Shown one piece after another: positions 1 to 8,401 of a DNA stretch of 64,000 bases. The stretch covers positions 682,001 through 746,000 of the forward strand of contig JAWKLF010000001.1 of the NCBI GenBank assembly GCA_041392835.1, in the 5' to 3' direction. Within the stretch, counting starts at the first letter, position 1; each line of letters opens with the position of its first letter. Below the pieces are notes generated by a model. That model made no database searches. It was not told the DNA's origin and saw nothing but the letters and a program-made list of their open reading frames with translations. This stretch comes from OLB11 sp041392835 (lineage in GTDB: Bacteria > Bacteroidota > Bacteroidia > Chitinophagales > Chitinophagaceae). Both the position numbers and the translations under genes were made by a program.

Positions 1-315
1 ATATGCTTTTAGCTGCGTGTTGTAGGCTACATCTTTTTGCAATAAAGTATGAGCTGAAACTTGCACATAAGGCGAAATTTGATATTGAATTCCCAAATCC
101 AATTGATTGCTAAAAAGCGTATAACCTTCTACTAAAGGATTAAAATATTCATTGTTTTTAAAAAGTACTTTACTATCTAAATGAAAAAATACTTGATTGG
201 AAACACTATCGTGAAATCTCGTTTCATTCTCTAGTGATACTTGCAAAATTTGTCCGTGTGTATTAGTGTGTACAAAACAACTAATGATAAAAAGAATAGA
301 AAAGTGACGTAGCAT
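1..315 (-). CDS. Secreted/envelope protein, N-terminal part (runs off window)
   Basis: An open frame of 105 codons starts with ATG at 315 and continues past base 1. The first ~22 residues form a Sec signal peptide (basic start, hydrophobic core, ending ...NTHGQ). The visible mature part is rich in alternating polar and aromatic residues, as in outer-membrane or surface beta proteins, but no family can be named from this fragment. It lies upstream-facing from the end of chrA, on the same strand, 19 bases after the chrA stop, so the two may be co-transcribed. The frame is open to the window edge, which supports it being real. Confidence 0.6.
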   Translation of the reverse strand, partial: MLRHFSILFIISCFVHTNTHGQILQVSLENETRFHDSVSNQVFFHLDSKVLFKNNEYFNPLVEGYTLFSNQLDLGIQYQISPYVQVSAHTLLQKDVAYNTQLKAY

Positions 316-334
316 GAATATTAAAAGTACATGA

Positions 335-1549
335 TTATTTCATAAAAAAACCAAGAAGAAGCCAAGCTAAAACAATAAGAGGTGCTGGAACTTTTGTATA
401 CATTAATAAAATAAATGTAATGACTAAAACAGAAATTGGCATCCAATGAAGTGTTAGTGTTCGAAATAAAATAAATCCAGATGCCCACATGATGCCTATT
501 ATCACAGCATGAATACCTTCTAAAGCTCTAAATATGATAGTGTGTTTTCTTAAATTTTGATAAATCGGAAAGAAAAAAAACAATAATAAAGTACTAGGTA
601 AAAAAACCCCAATAGTGGCTATAATAGCGCCTGCAAATTGTGCCGAAACTCCCAAATGACTCATACTCATTGCGCCTACATAGGTGCAAATAGAAAACAC
701 AGGGCCCGGTATAGCATTGACCATACCAGCACCAGTTAGAAATTCTTGATTGGTAATATACGATGAATTGAATTGTAGGTGGTCAGGCCTTATTACATAC
801 TGTTCATACATCATGGGTATCAAGGCGTGTCCACCACCAAATACAATACTACCAAAACGATAAAAGTTTTCAAATAGATTAAAACCTCTTGCTATAGACC
901 AATGATTAATACGAGCAATTTCAGAAAATAAACCGGCTAATATAAATACCCCAGCAAACCACAACAGATTAATCCATTTAATAGGTTTTTTGCTTTGATA
1001 CACATCGGGTATGCGCTTATCGCTAAAATTAGATACAATGCCGCCCATGATAATCAAAATAGGAAATAACCAAGGAGAGCGAATTAAAATTGTCAGCAAA
1101 AAAGAAACCAACATAATGGAAAAGGTGGCAACATGTTTGATGCTTATTCGCATGGCTTTGTATGCAGCATAAATCAAAAAACCAACAGCCATAGGCTGTA
1201 TATAAGTAAATACATTTGTTTGAATAGACTTACTATCTACATAAACAACTATAAAAGATAAAGCGCCCATTAAAATACATGCGGGCAATATCCATATCAA
1301 CAATGTAAGTATGGCCAACAGCACACCACCTCTTTTTAAACCTATCAAGGTTACTGTTTGAGTAGAAGATGGTCCTGGTAGCATTTGGCAAAACGAAATA
1401 AATTCCATCAGCTCTTCTTGGCTTATATCTTTCCTTTTCTCAACAAAAGTTTTGGTAAGCATACCCAAATGACCTTGAGGTCCTCCAAATGCCGATAAGG
1501 AATATTGGAGAACAGCTTTTAAAAATGGAATATGTCTAAATAGTACCAA
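335..1549 (-). CDS. chrA: Chromate transporter family protein (CHR, two-domain)
   Basis: Inner-membrane transporter of the CHR family; members export chromate, though many genomic copies have untested substrates. It is about 400 residues with two homologous CHR halves: the first opens with FGGPQGHLGM and contains the family motif PGPSSTQ; the second opens with FGGGHALIPM and contains PGPVFS. About ten hydrophobic segments are visible. The longest open frame begins at a TTG at 1567, but that TTG is the last three bases of a perfect TANNTTTG box (1565-1572), so it is probably not transcribed; the next in-frame TTG at 1549 gives the usual short N-terminus before the first CHR motif. No chrB-like regulator is adjacent. 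Confidence 0.88.
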   Translation of the reverse strand: MVLFRHIPFLKAVLQYSLSAFGGPQGHLGMLTKTFVEKRKDISQEELMEFISFCQMLPGPSSTQTVTLIGLKRGGVLLAILTLLIWILPACILMGALSFIVVYVDSKSIQTNVFTYIQPMAVGFLIYAAYKAMRISIKHVATFSIMLVSFLLTILIRSPWLFPILIIMGGIVSNFSDKRIPDVYQSKKPIKWINLLWFAGVFILAGLFSEIARINHWSIARGFNLFENFYRFGSIVFGGGHALIPMMYEQYVIRPDHLQFNSSYITNQEFLTGAGMVNAIPGPVFSICTYVGAMSMSHLGVSAQFAGAIIATIGVFLPSTLLLFFFFPIYQNLRKHTIIFRALEGIHAVIIGIMWASGFILFRTLTLHWMPISVLVITFILLMYTKVPAPLIVLAWLLLGFFMK

Positions 1550-1635
1550 ATGAAATTTATTTTTCAAAAGTATAAAAATCTGTATATAATTTAAATCTAT
1601 TTGACATGAATAATAATCCGTAATTACAACTTATG

Positions 1636-1643
1636 TACTTTTG
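1636..1643 (+). promoter_or_regulatory. TANNTTTG -7 box of murB
   Basis: TACTTTTG matches the Bacteroidota -7 consensus exactly and ends six bases before the murB ATG, leaving no room for a ribosome binding site, so the transcript is probably leaderless. No TTTG is found at the standard upstream distance. Confidence 0.5.
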
Positions 1644-1649
1644 TACTAG

Positions 1650-2657
1650 ATGCATATACAATATAATACATCATTAAAGCTATACAATACTTTTGGTATA
1701 GACGCTACAGCCGAAAAATTTATAGCTATACAAGACATAAACGACTGGATTGAAATATTAAAATCGGACACACCAAAGCCCATTCAAATCTTGGGTGGCG
1801 GTAGCAATATACTATTGACAAAGCCAGTACAAGGTACGCTTGTATGGAACCAAATTAAAGGCAAAGAAATTGTATATGAAAATGAAGACATCATAAAGCT
1901 AAAATGCAATAGTGGCGAGGTATGGCACAATGTAGTTATGTGGTGTGTAGAACATGGCTATGGAGGTATAGAAAATATGGCACTCATACCTGGCACTATA
2001 GGGGCTGCACCTATTCAAAATATTGGAGCCTATGGTGTAGAGCTCAAAGATGTATTTGTGTCTTTGGAGGCTATAGACAATACCAATGGAGAACTAAAAA
2101 TATTGAGTAAAGAAGACTGTGAATTGGGATATCGAAATAGTATCTTTAAACAAAAAGAAAAAGGAAGATATTTTATTACAGCTGTTACTTTACAATTGCA
2201 AAAAAAACCTATACTAAAAACAACTTATGGAAATATTATGGATTCTATACAACACATTCCAAAAGTACAACTTAGTATTCAAGATGTGGCACAGGCAGTT
2301 ATACAAATACGACAAAGCAAACTCCCTAACCCCTCAGAAATAGGCAACGCTGGAAGTTTTTTCAAAAATCCTATCATCAGCGAGTCGTTGTATCAAACGC
2401 TGCTACAGCAATACCCTGCCATGCCACATTATAAAACAGACGAAGGATATAAAATTCCAGCAGGCTGGCTTATAGAACAAGCCGGTTGGAAAGGCTATAG
2501 AAAAGAAGAAGTAGGAGTGCATGAAAAACAAGCTTTAGTTCTTGTCAATTATGGACATGCCAATGGACAAGCAGTTATAGACTTGGCGCATACTATTATA
2601 CAAAATATCGCAACCATTTTTTCAATACAGTTGGAACCCGAAGTCAATATCTGGTAA
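1650..2657 (+). CDS. murB: UDP-N-acetylenolpyruvoylglucosamine reductase
   Basis: Cytoplasmic FAD enzyme that uses NADPH to reduce UDP-GlcNAc-enolpyruvate to UDP-MurNAc, the second committed step of peptidoglycan synthesis. The 335 residues match the type I (E. coli-like) length. FAD-binding motif GGGSNIL is at 49-55; the MALIPGTIGAAPIQNIGAYG stretch near 110-130 is the second FAD-contacting motif; GYRNSIFK carries the conserved arginine; GNAGSFFKNP carries the catalytic serine; the C-terminal EPEVNIW carries the catalytic glutamate. It starts at ATG 1650 just after a promoter box and is followed 65 bases later by porQ on the same strand, without any known functional link. Confidence 0.96.
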   Translation: MHIQYNTSLKLYNTFGIDATAEKFIAIQDINDWIEILKSDTPKPIQILGGGSNILLTKPVQGTLVWNQIKGKEIVYENEDIIKLKCNSGEVWHNVVMWCVEHGYGGIENMALIPGTIGAAPIQNIGAYGVELKDVFVSLEAIDNTNGELKILSKEDCELGYRNSIFKQKEKGRYFITAVTLQLQKKPILKTTYGNIMDSIQHIPKVQLSIQDVAQAVIQIRQSKLPNPSEIGNAGSFFKNPIISESLYQTLLQQYPAMPHYKTDEGYKIPAGWLIEQAGWKGYRKEEVGVHEKQALVLVNYGHANGQAVIDLAHTIIQNIATIFSIQLEPEVNIW

Positions 2658-2722
2658 AATCTATTTTATTTTTTTATATTTGAATGTAATATTCATTTCA
2701 TTTGCTCGTTAAATGTCAATTC

Positions 2723-3820
2723 ATGAAAAAATATATTCTTTTGTTTCTGTTATTTAAGATTTCCATCTCGCATGCACAAGTGGTGGGAGGCGAAAGAACA
2801 TTTGAATTTTTAAGACTATCATCGAGCCCACATATATCTGCATTAGGGGGCTATTGCGTTAGTAATCCAGCCAAGGAAATTAGTATTGCATTTGGCAATC
2901 CTGCGTTGCTAAGAGCCTATGCACACACTCAATTGTCATTGAATTATAATTTTTACTATGCCAATACCAAAGTAACGAATCTACTTTATGGATATCATGT
3001 GCCTACTATTCAAACCACATTTGGACTTGGCTTGCAATATATTAATTATGGCAAGTTTGTACAAACAGACAATATAGGTAATCAACAGGGCGATTTTATG
3101 GCAAGCGATTATGCCATACACTTTATGGCTTCAAAAGCTTATTTAGAGAAATGGAGAGGAGGTATAGATTTAAAATATGCACATTCTCGTTTAGCTACTT
3201 CAAAATCTTCGGCCATCTTAGCAGATATAGGTATAAGCTATGCCGACACAATAAATAAAATTTATATTGGTGCTGTAGTAAAAAATGCAGGTATACAACT
3301 TAAAAAATACAATCAACAAAATGCTTCAGAGCCATTACCATTAGATTTGCAAATAGGTATTACAAAGCGTTTTAAAAAAGCACCTTTTTCTATTTCAATA
3401 CTTGGGCATCATTTGTATCAATGGAATGTACGATATGATAACCCTGCAGATATAGTAGACAATACTCTTTTCGTAACAGATACTATAGCACAAGAAAAGC
3501 AGAAAACGTATTTTGCAGATAAACTGTTTAGGCATCTTGTATTTTCATTAGATATAAAATTAGGAAAACGCTTAGAACTTAGCGCAGGCTACAATCATTT
3601 GAGAAGATCGGAATTGTCTTTTGTAGAAAAAAAGGGCCTATCGGGTTTTTCATTTGGCGCAGGATTATACTTAAATAAGTATATCGTGCACTATGCCCGT
3701 TCCTATTATCATTTAGCAGGAGCCTATAACGAATTGGGTATCAATTTTTCTATGAATAGGCTGTTTGGTTTTCAATCCAATACAATTCATTGGAATCAAA
3801 AGTATGCTGATTGTTTTTAG
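2723..3820 (+). CDS. porQ: Type IX secretion system protein PorQ
   Basis: PorQ is an outer-membrane beta-barrel accessory of the type IX secretion system, linked in Porphyromonas to PorU-PorV-PorZ attachment functions. The 365-residue product has a signal peptide (MKKYILLFLLF...SHAQ) and starts the mature part with GGERTFEFLRLSSSPHISAL, the hallmark of the family, followed by repeated amphipathic strands (GLGLQYINYG, GIDLKYAHS, FSFGAGLYL). The longest frame begins at 2702 but ATG 2723 is chosen because it begins the signal peptide. The downstream glycosylase starts four bases after the stop, so they are likely co-transcribed. The many T9SS cargo genes in the window fit its presence. Confidence 0.85.
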   Translation: MKKYILLFLLFKISISHAQVVGGERTFEFLRLSSSPHISALGGYCVSNPAKEISIAFGNPALLRAYAHTQLSLNYNFYYANTKVTNLLYGYHVPTIQTTFGLGLQYINYGKFVQTDNIGNQQGDFMASDYAIHFMASKAYLEKWRGGIDLKYAHSRLATSKSSAILADIGISYADTINKIYIGAVVKNAGIQLKKYNQQNASEPLPLDLQIGITKRFKKAPFSISILGHHLYQWNVRYDNPADIVDNTLFVTDTIAQEKQKTYFADKLFRHLVFSLDIKLGKRLELSAGYNHLRRSELSFVEKKGLSGFSFGAGLYLNKYIVHYARSYYHLAGAYNELGINFSMNRLFGFQSNTIHWNQKYADCF

Positions 3821-3823
3821 TGT

Positions 3824-4447
3824 ATGAATAAAATCCCACCTGATTTTTACTTGCAAAAAAATGTTGTAGACTTAGCAAAACAACTTTTGGGCAAAAAAAT
3901 AGTGAGCAATATTGATAATAAAATTTGCTCAGGCATGATAGTGGAAACAGAAGCATACAAAGCACCCGAAGACCATGCATCGCATGCATACAATGGCAGA
4001 CGCAATGCCAAAAACGAAACAATGTATGCGCAAGGTGGTGTTGTATATGTTTATACAATTTATGGTGTGTACCCTTTATTAAATATCGTAACGAATGTAG
4101 AAGAAATTCCACATGCAATTCTGATTAGAGCTATAGAGCCTATAGATGGTTTAGATATCATGTTGCAGCGAAGAGGGCTAACCCAATTTTCGCCCAGAGT
4201 AGTAGCAGGACCTGGCATGCTGGCTCAGGCTTTAGGTGTAAAACAAATACACAATGCTACATCGCTCCAAAGCAATACCTTGTGGTTAGAAACGCATCAA
4301 ACTATATCAAAAACAAAAATAGTAGCCACACCACGCATAGGTTTAGGAAAAGTATCAGAACCTTATTATGGTATGCCTTGGCGATTTTGTGTTAAAGACA
4401 ATCTTTATTTGAGTAAAAAAATAGATTATAGCTCTGCAAAAAGTTGA
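3824..4447 (+). CDS. DNA-3-methyladenine glycosylase (AAG/MPG family)
   Basis: Base-excision repair enzyme that removes alkylated purines, of the mammalian AAG/Bacillus YxlJ fold family. The 207-residue length is typical. Visible motifs: DFYL near residue 8, LAKQLLGKKIV, the catalytic ETEAY at 41-45 followed by PEDHASHAYNGRRNAKN, and GGVVYVYTIYGVYPLLNIV, corresponding to the family GG-YVY-YG motif. GPGMLAQALG matches the C-terminal DNA-contact motif. It lies four bases after porQ. Its last 22 bases overlap the end of the convergent TonB receptor gene, so there is no room for a terminator between them. Confidence 0.93.
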   Translation: MNKIPPDFYLQKNVVDLAKQLLGKKIVSNIDNKICSGMIVETEAYKAPEDHASHAYNGRRNAKNETMYAQGGVVYVYTIYGVYPLLNIVTNVEEIPHAILIRAIEPIDGLDIMLQRRGLTQFSPRVVAGPGMLAQALGVKQIHNATSLQSNTLWLETHQTISKTKIVATPRIGLGKVSEPYYGMPWRFCVKDNLYLSKKIDYSSAKS

Positions 4448-6774
4448 ATAGTAAAATTTCGAAGCGGTCCCAATATGGCAGGACGTTCAGCATAAATTTG
4501 ATTCAATACATTTTTTACAACAAATCCTATTTTGATTTGAGAGCTTAGTTTTACTTGCAAACGTGCATCAAACAGTAAGGTGCCTTTATTATATTGTTTT
4601 CTAAACGTATCTACAGAACTAGGTATATGACTACCTGCTTCAAACAATAAGCCATAAAAATTTTGTTTAGGTTTTGAATTTTGAAATACTTCATCAATAT
4701 TTTTCATAAACGAATTATAAAAGCAAGAAAGCCCTAGTATGGCACCTTGATAGCTATTTTCCCAATCCAATTTGAAAGAGTGATTATAGCGATACTTTAA
4801 AGTATTTGTTGTTCCACTTATATTAGCCATGATAATAGAATCAGGATTAACTTGTATTGGATTCATATATGTATAACCAAGTATTACTCGAGATTCTGCC
4901 TTGCTAATTTTACCTTGTGCTGCTATAGAAATATCCAATCCAGTAATACGAGCAGTACCCACATTGATAGATTTAAACCCTAAATAATTGTTGATGTTGG
5001 CCAAGGTAATAGCACTGTCTTTGGGTACATCATGAATGCCAAAATTAAATTCCATCATGTTTTTGTATTCCGTCCAAAATGCAGCTACATCGACAAGGCC
5101 ACTCCATGAGCCTAATTTAAAACCTTGTTTGATGCCCAACTCACTACTCCAGCCAGTTTCGGATTGTAAAGATGTATTGGGAAAAACCCTAGACGCTCCA
5201 AAGCTTGTAGATACAAATCGCTCTGCAATGGAGGGATAGCGATAGCCTTGCCCCCATGACCAACGAACAAAGGTAGCTTGTGCTAATTCATAATTTAGAC
5301 CCGCTCTAAATACGGGTTTGCGCTCTACTCGATAAGTGTCAACAGCATTTATCTCATAGCGCATACCCAGAGATGTCCATAGTTTTTTTATAAATTTCTT
5401 TTCAAATTGTATATAGCCAGCAGTATTGTTTGTAGTATGATTGCCATATAACTCACCAATAATATGACTATAATTATTGACTAAGCCACCAATGATATTG
5501 AAATCGCTATACCATTTATTGGAAGCTTCAAATTTTTTTTGAAATTGGTATTCACCATAATAGCTATCGGCAATGGAGCTCTGTTTTTTTTCAGGAATAC
5601 GATTGCGACTTCTAAAAAAACGTGTGCGCAAAGTATGTTTACTTCCTGTAGCTGTCTGATACGTAATATAAGGATCTATATTGAAACGTAAACCCTGATT
5701 TTTATTAATGGTCGTGGTGCTATCGGCTAAGCCACCATAGGGTTTTAATCTTCCTGTGTCGCTGGGTTCCCAAAAAAAGAAAGTTTGACTTTTATTCAAT
5801 TGAATATTGGTATTAACACCTGCTATCAGGCCTTCTACTTTTTTAAATTGGTGTCTAAGATTCATATTTGTGCGTCCTCGCCTATTCAGGTCGCCTTGTA
5901 GATAGGAGTCTTCGCTAAACCATGCTGTACCTAATACAAGATCCCATTGTTTTATTTTTTGTGCATGCATTAAATAGCCACCGTTAAAGTTGGGTTGTTG
6001 TTTGCCCCACCATTTCCAATTTTTTTCGGGAGGGTTTCCATACATACCATTATATATCATGGCTTTGGTAATAGGCTTAGATTTAGCAAATCCTGTTCTA
6101 AAGTTTACCACACCATTGAGTGCCGATGAGCCATATAAAGAAGACGAAGCTCCTTTGAGTACTTCAATTTGTTCACAATTTTCTAAAGGCAAAAAATCCC
6201 ATTTGGCATCTTGTGCATCGCTAGTTAGCATGGGCATGTCATCTACCAATACCAGCACTCTACTGCCGGCACCATAGCTCCATCCTGCACCACCACGTAT
6301 GTTTACTTGGTTTTCTATTACATCTACGCCAGGTACACGTTGTAAGGCGTCGTCTACTTGATTGTTTGCAGTATTTAAAATATAATTAAGTTTTATAACC
6401 TCTATCGAAACCACTTCTTCGGCTATCCGTTTTTCAAAGCGACTTCCACTTATCGTTATTTGATTTAAGGCTTTGCTTTGTCGTTGCAATAAAATAATAA
6501 GTTCAGATAGTTCTTGTTTTTGAATTTGTATAGGAATTTGTTTTTGAATATATCCTGTATAGGAAATCTGCAAAATATAGTGCCCTTCGGGCAATGCTAG
6601 TTTAAAATGTCCATCAGCTTGCGACTGCCCTCCGATAGTTGCTTTAGCTTTGATCGTAACCCCTATGAGTGGCTCTCGCGTTAAACTATCCAAAACAATG
6701 CCATGTATATTGACAGTTTGGCTAAAGCCTATTGTAGATGCCAATAGAAGTATTAGTATATAAAAGTATTTCAA
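4426..6774 (-). CDS. TonB-dependent outer-membrane receptor with carboxypeptidase-like N-domain
   Basis: Outer-membrane active transporter, energised by TonB-ExbBD. The 782 residues comprise a signal peptide (1-19, ending TIGFSQ), a carboxypeptidase-regulatory-like beta-sandwich (about 20-100, with GVTIKAKATIGGQSQADGHF), a plug domain (about 110-225, with LQRVPGVDVIENQVNIRGG and VLKGASSSLYGSSALNGVV) and a 22-strand-type barrel. The N-terminal sandwich is typical of Bacteroidota receptors. There is no SusD partner next to it, so a glycan role is not indicated; metal chelate or vitamin import is more likely but the substrate cannot be read from the sequence. It is divergent from the T9SS cargo gene at 6830. 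Confidence 0.9.
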   Translation of the reverse strand: MKYFYILILLLASTIGFSQTVNIHGIVLDSLTREPLIGVTIKAKATIGGQSQADGHFKLALPEGHYILQISYTGYIQKQIPIQIQKQELSELIILLQRQSKALNQITISGSRFEKRIAEEVVSIEVIKLNYILNTANNQVDDALQRVPGVDVIENQVNIRGGAGWSYGAGSRVLVLVDDMPMLTSDAQDAKWDFLPLENCEQIEVLKGASSSLYGSSALNGVVNFRTGFAKSKPITKAMIYNGMYGNPPEKNWKWWGKQQPNFNGGYLMHAQKIKQWDLVLGTAWFSEDSYLQGDLNRRGRTNMNLRHQFKKVEGLIAGVNTNIQLNKSQTFFFWEPSDTGRLKPYGGLADSTTTINKNQGLRFNIDPYITYQTATGSKHTLRTRFFRSRNRIPEKKQSSIADSYYGEYQFQKKFEASNKWYSDFNIIGGLVNNYSHIIGELYGNHTTNNTAGYIQFEKKFIKKLWTSLGMRYEINAVDTYRVERKPVFRAGLNYELAQATFVRWSWGQGYRYPSIAERFVSTSFGASRVFPNTSLQSETGWSSELGIKQGFKLGSWSGLVDVAAFWTEYKNMMEFNFGIHDVPKDSAITLANINNYLGFKSINVGTARITGLDISIAAQGKISKAESRVILGYTYMNPIQVNPDSIIMANISGTTNTLKYRYNHSFKLDWENSYQGAILGLSCFYNSFMKNIDEVFQNSKPKQNFYGLLFEAGSHIPSSVDTFRKQYNKGTLLFDARLQVKLSSQIKIGFVVKNVLNQIYAERPAILGPLRNFTIQLFAEL

Positions 6775-6806
6775 TAGATTTTTTTTTCTGAAAAATAATA
6801 AAAGAT

Positions 6807-6814
6807 TACCTTTA
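6807..6814 (+). promoter_or_regulatory. Candidate -7 box before the T9SS cargo gene
   Basis: TACCTTTA is one mismatch from TANNTTTG and ends 15 bases before the ATG at 6830. It lies in the 55-base AT-rich divergent gap to the TonB receptor. No clear -33 TTTG is present, so this is tentative. Confidence 0.3.
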
Positions 6815-6829
6815 TCAAAACTTTTTTAC

Positions 6830-7654
6830 ATGAAAAAAATAATTTTACTTTTTCTATTGGTAGCTTCTACAACTATGATGTTTGCGCAAGCACCATGCTC
6901 ACCTTCTGGGCAAACAGCTTCTAGTGCAGGCTACATTTTGCCAGATAGTGCTACCAATTTTAATCATGCCTGTATAGGCCAGCCTTATGTGCAATACGTA
7001 TATATAAAAGCACCTAAGGATACCACTATAGTTTTTAATGGCGTTTCTGTGCCAGCTTCTGTGGATTCTTTTGTAGTAGAAAAAACGGTAACTGGATTGC
7101 CTACTGGTTTGATTGTTGAAGCTAATCCTAATTATCTGCCTCCAGTAAGTAGTAATCCAAAAGCCAATTTTGAGCGTATGGTTATCAAAGGAGATTCCTT
7201 GGCTTGTATTAAAATTAGCGGCACTATACCATCTACAGCTACTCCAGGCATTGCTACATTGAATATCAATGTAAGAGCCTATTTAACCATTAGTGGTATT
7301 ATTCAATTTGATTCTTTATCTACAGTAGATTATTATCATATAGAACTTAAAGCAGCCCCTTGTTTTCCTGCTGCTGTTAATGATTTGGCTTCGTCGTCTA
7401 TTTATGCTTTGCAATGTTTGCCCAACCCAGCTCAAAACACTGTTTCCATACAATTTGATGCATTAAAAACAGAATCTATGACTTTTGCACTTAAAAATCT
7501 TTTAGGACAAGTTGTATATAGTCAAGCTATAAAAGTCAATCAGGGCTTAAACAAGCATACATTTAATATAGCCAATTTTCCGAATGGTGTTTATATGTAT
7601 CAACTGTCTAATGAAGACCAACATACAAGTGGTAAACTACAAATAGCACACTAA
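6830..7654 (+). CDS. Small secreted protein with type A T9SS sorting domain
   Basis: A 274-residue extracellular or surface protein of unknown function. It has a signal peptide (MKKIILLFLLVASTTMMFAQ), a central beta-rich region of about 160 residues with no recognised domain but several Cys residues, and a C-terminal Por secretion domain (about 195-274) with LPNPAQNTVSIQFD at its start, GLNKHTF and NGVYMYQLS, ending in KLQIAH. The layout resembles the many short Bacteroidota proteins in which the CTD is the only known part. A strong terminator follows at 7681. It is transcribed divergently from the TonB receptor; a functional link is possible but not shown. Confidence 0.85.
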   Translation: MKKIILLFLLVASTTMMFAQAPCSPSGQTASSAGYILPDSATNFNHACIGQPYVQYVYIKAPKDTTIVFNGVSVPASVDSFVVEKTVTGLPTGLIVEANPNYLPPVSSNPKANFERMVIKGDSLACIKISGTIPSTATPGIATLNINVRAYLTISGIIQFDSLSTVDYYHIELKAAPCFPAAVNDLASSSIYALQCLPNPAQNTVSIQFDALKTESMTFALKNLLGQVVYSQAIKVNQGLNKHTFNIANFPNGVYMYQLSNEDQHTSGKLQIAH

Positions 7655-7680
7655 TACTTTTTTTTATAAATTTTTGTAAG

Positions 7681-7712
7681 AAACTGTTCAAGCAATTGAG
7701 CAGTTTTTTTTT
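7681..7712 (+). terminator. Rho-independent terminator after T9SS cargo gene
   Basis: An 11-bp stem (AAACTGTTCAA with TTGAGCAGTTT, one G-T pair) closes a four-base GCAA loop and is followed by a run of T. It lies 27 bases after the stop at 7654. Confidence 0.85.
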
Positions 7713-7765
7713 GCGCTAATCCTTATAGCTAAAGTATAGTATATTTGAATGATAATTATTTCATT

Positions 7766-8401
7766 TTGCTTTCTGCTGTTTATTTAGGTTTATTGTTGGG
7801 TTTATTTGTCGCTATAAGTGTAGGGCCAGTCATTTTTGCGGTGATAAAGTATAGTATAGGCATGGGCTGGAAGGCGGGTCTTAGCTTTATTATTGGTGTT
7901 TCTATATCAGACATCATGTATGTTTTTTTGGCCAATAAGGCTGGCAACATCTTATCCGAATTGCTGTCGCATGAGCGTATGATAGGCTATATAGGCGCAA
8001 GCTTATTTATAGGTATAGGATTGTATGGCTTGTTTAAAAAAATAAAAGTGACTCGCAATAAAAATGATATGGCGCAAGTATCTGTTAAGGATTATTGGAA
8101 AATTTTGGCAAGTGGCTTTTTAATGAATACCTTAAATCCGGGTGCTATACTTACCTGGATTACGGCAGTAGCTGCCATAGCTACTATGAGTAGCACGTAT
8201 CGCTTTGTGTTTTTTGCCAGTTGTTTAAGTCTAATATTATCGTTGGATTTATTAAAAGTATTTTTAGCTCAAACTATCAGAAAAAAATTAACACCTCGAA
8301 ATATTGTATTGCTGAATAGGCTGTCGGCTTTGGCTTTAGTAATTATTGGAATTGTTTTACTATTAAAAAGTGCTTTGAACATCCATTTAGGCTCATTCTA
8401 A
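7766..8401 (+). CDS. LysE/RhtB family amino-acid exporter
   Basis: Inner-membrane exporter of the LysE superfamily, members of which export amino acids or small metabolites; the substrate here is unknown. About six hydrophobic segments are seen, with the family motif AISVGPVIFAVIKYS in the first helix pair and NPGAILTWI in the middle. The open frame extends back to a TTG at 7745, but those three bases are the end of a perfect TANNTTTG box (TATATTTG, 7740-7747); the next in-frame TTG at 7766 gives MLSAVYLGLLLG, a normal family N-terminus of a 211-residue protein. The stop overlaps the end of the convergent ABC-F gene by four bases. Confidence 0.85.
   Translation: MLSAVYLGLLLGLFVAISVGPVIFAVIKYSIGMGWKAGLSFIIGVSISDIMYVFLANKAGNILSELLSHERMIGYIGASLFIGIGLYGLFKKIKVTRNKNDMAQVSVKDYWKILASGFLMNTLNPGAILTWITAVAAIATMSSTYRFVFFASCLSLILSLDLLKVFLAQTIRKKLTPRNIVLLNRLSALALVIIGIVLLLKSALNIHLGSF

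Noticed and set aside
3750..4118. Minus-strand open frame opposite porQ and the glycosylase
   Set aside because: Lies entirely over two well-supported genes; composition typical of an antisense frame (Cys/His-rich, no domain).
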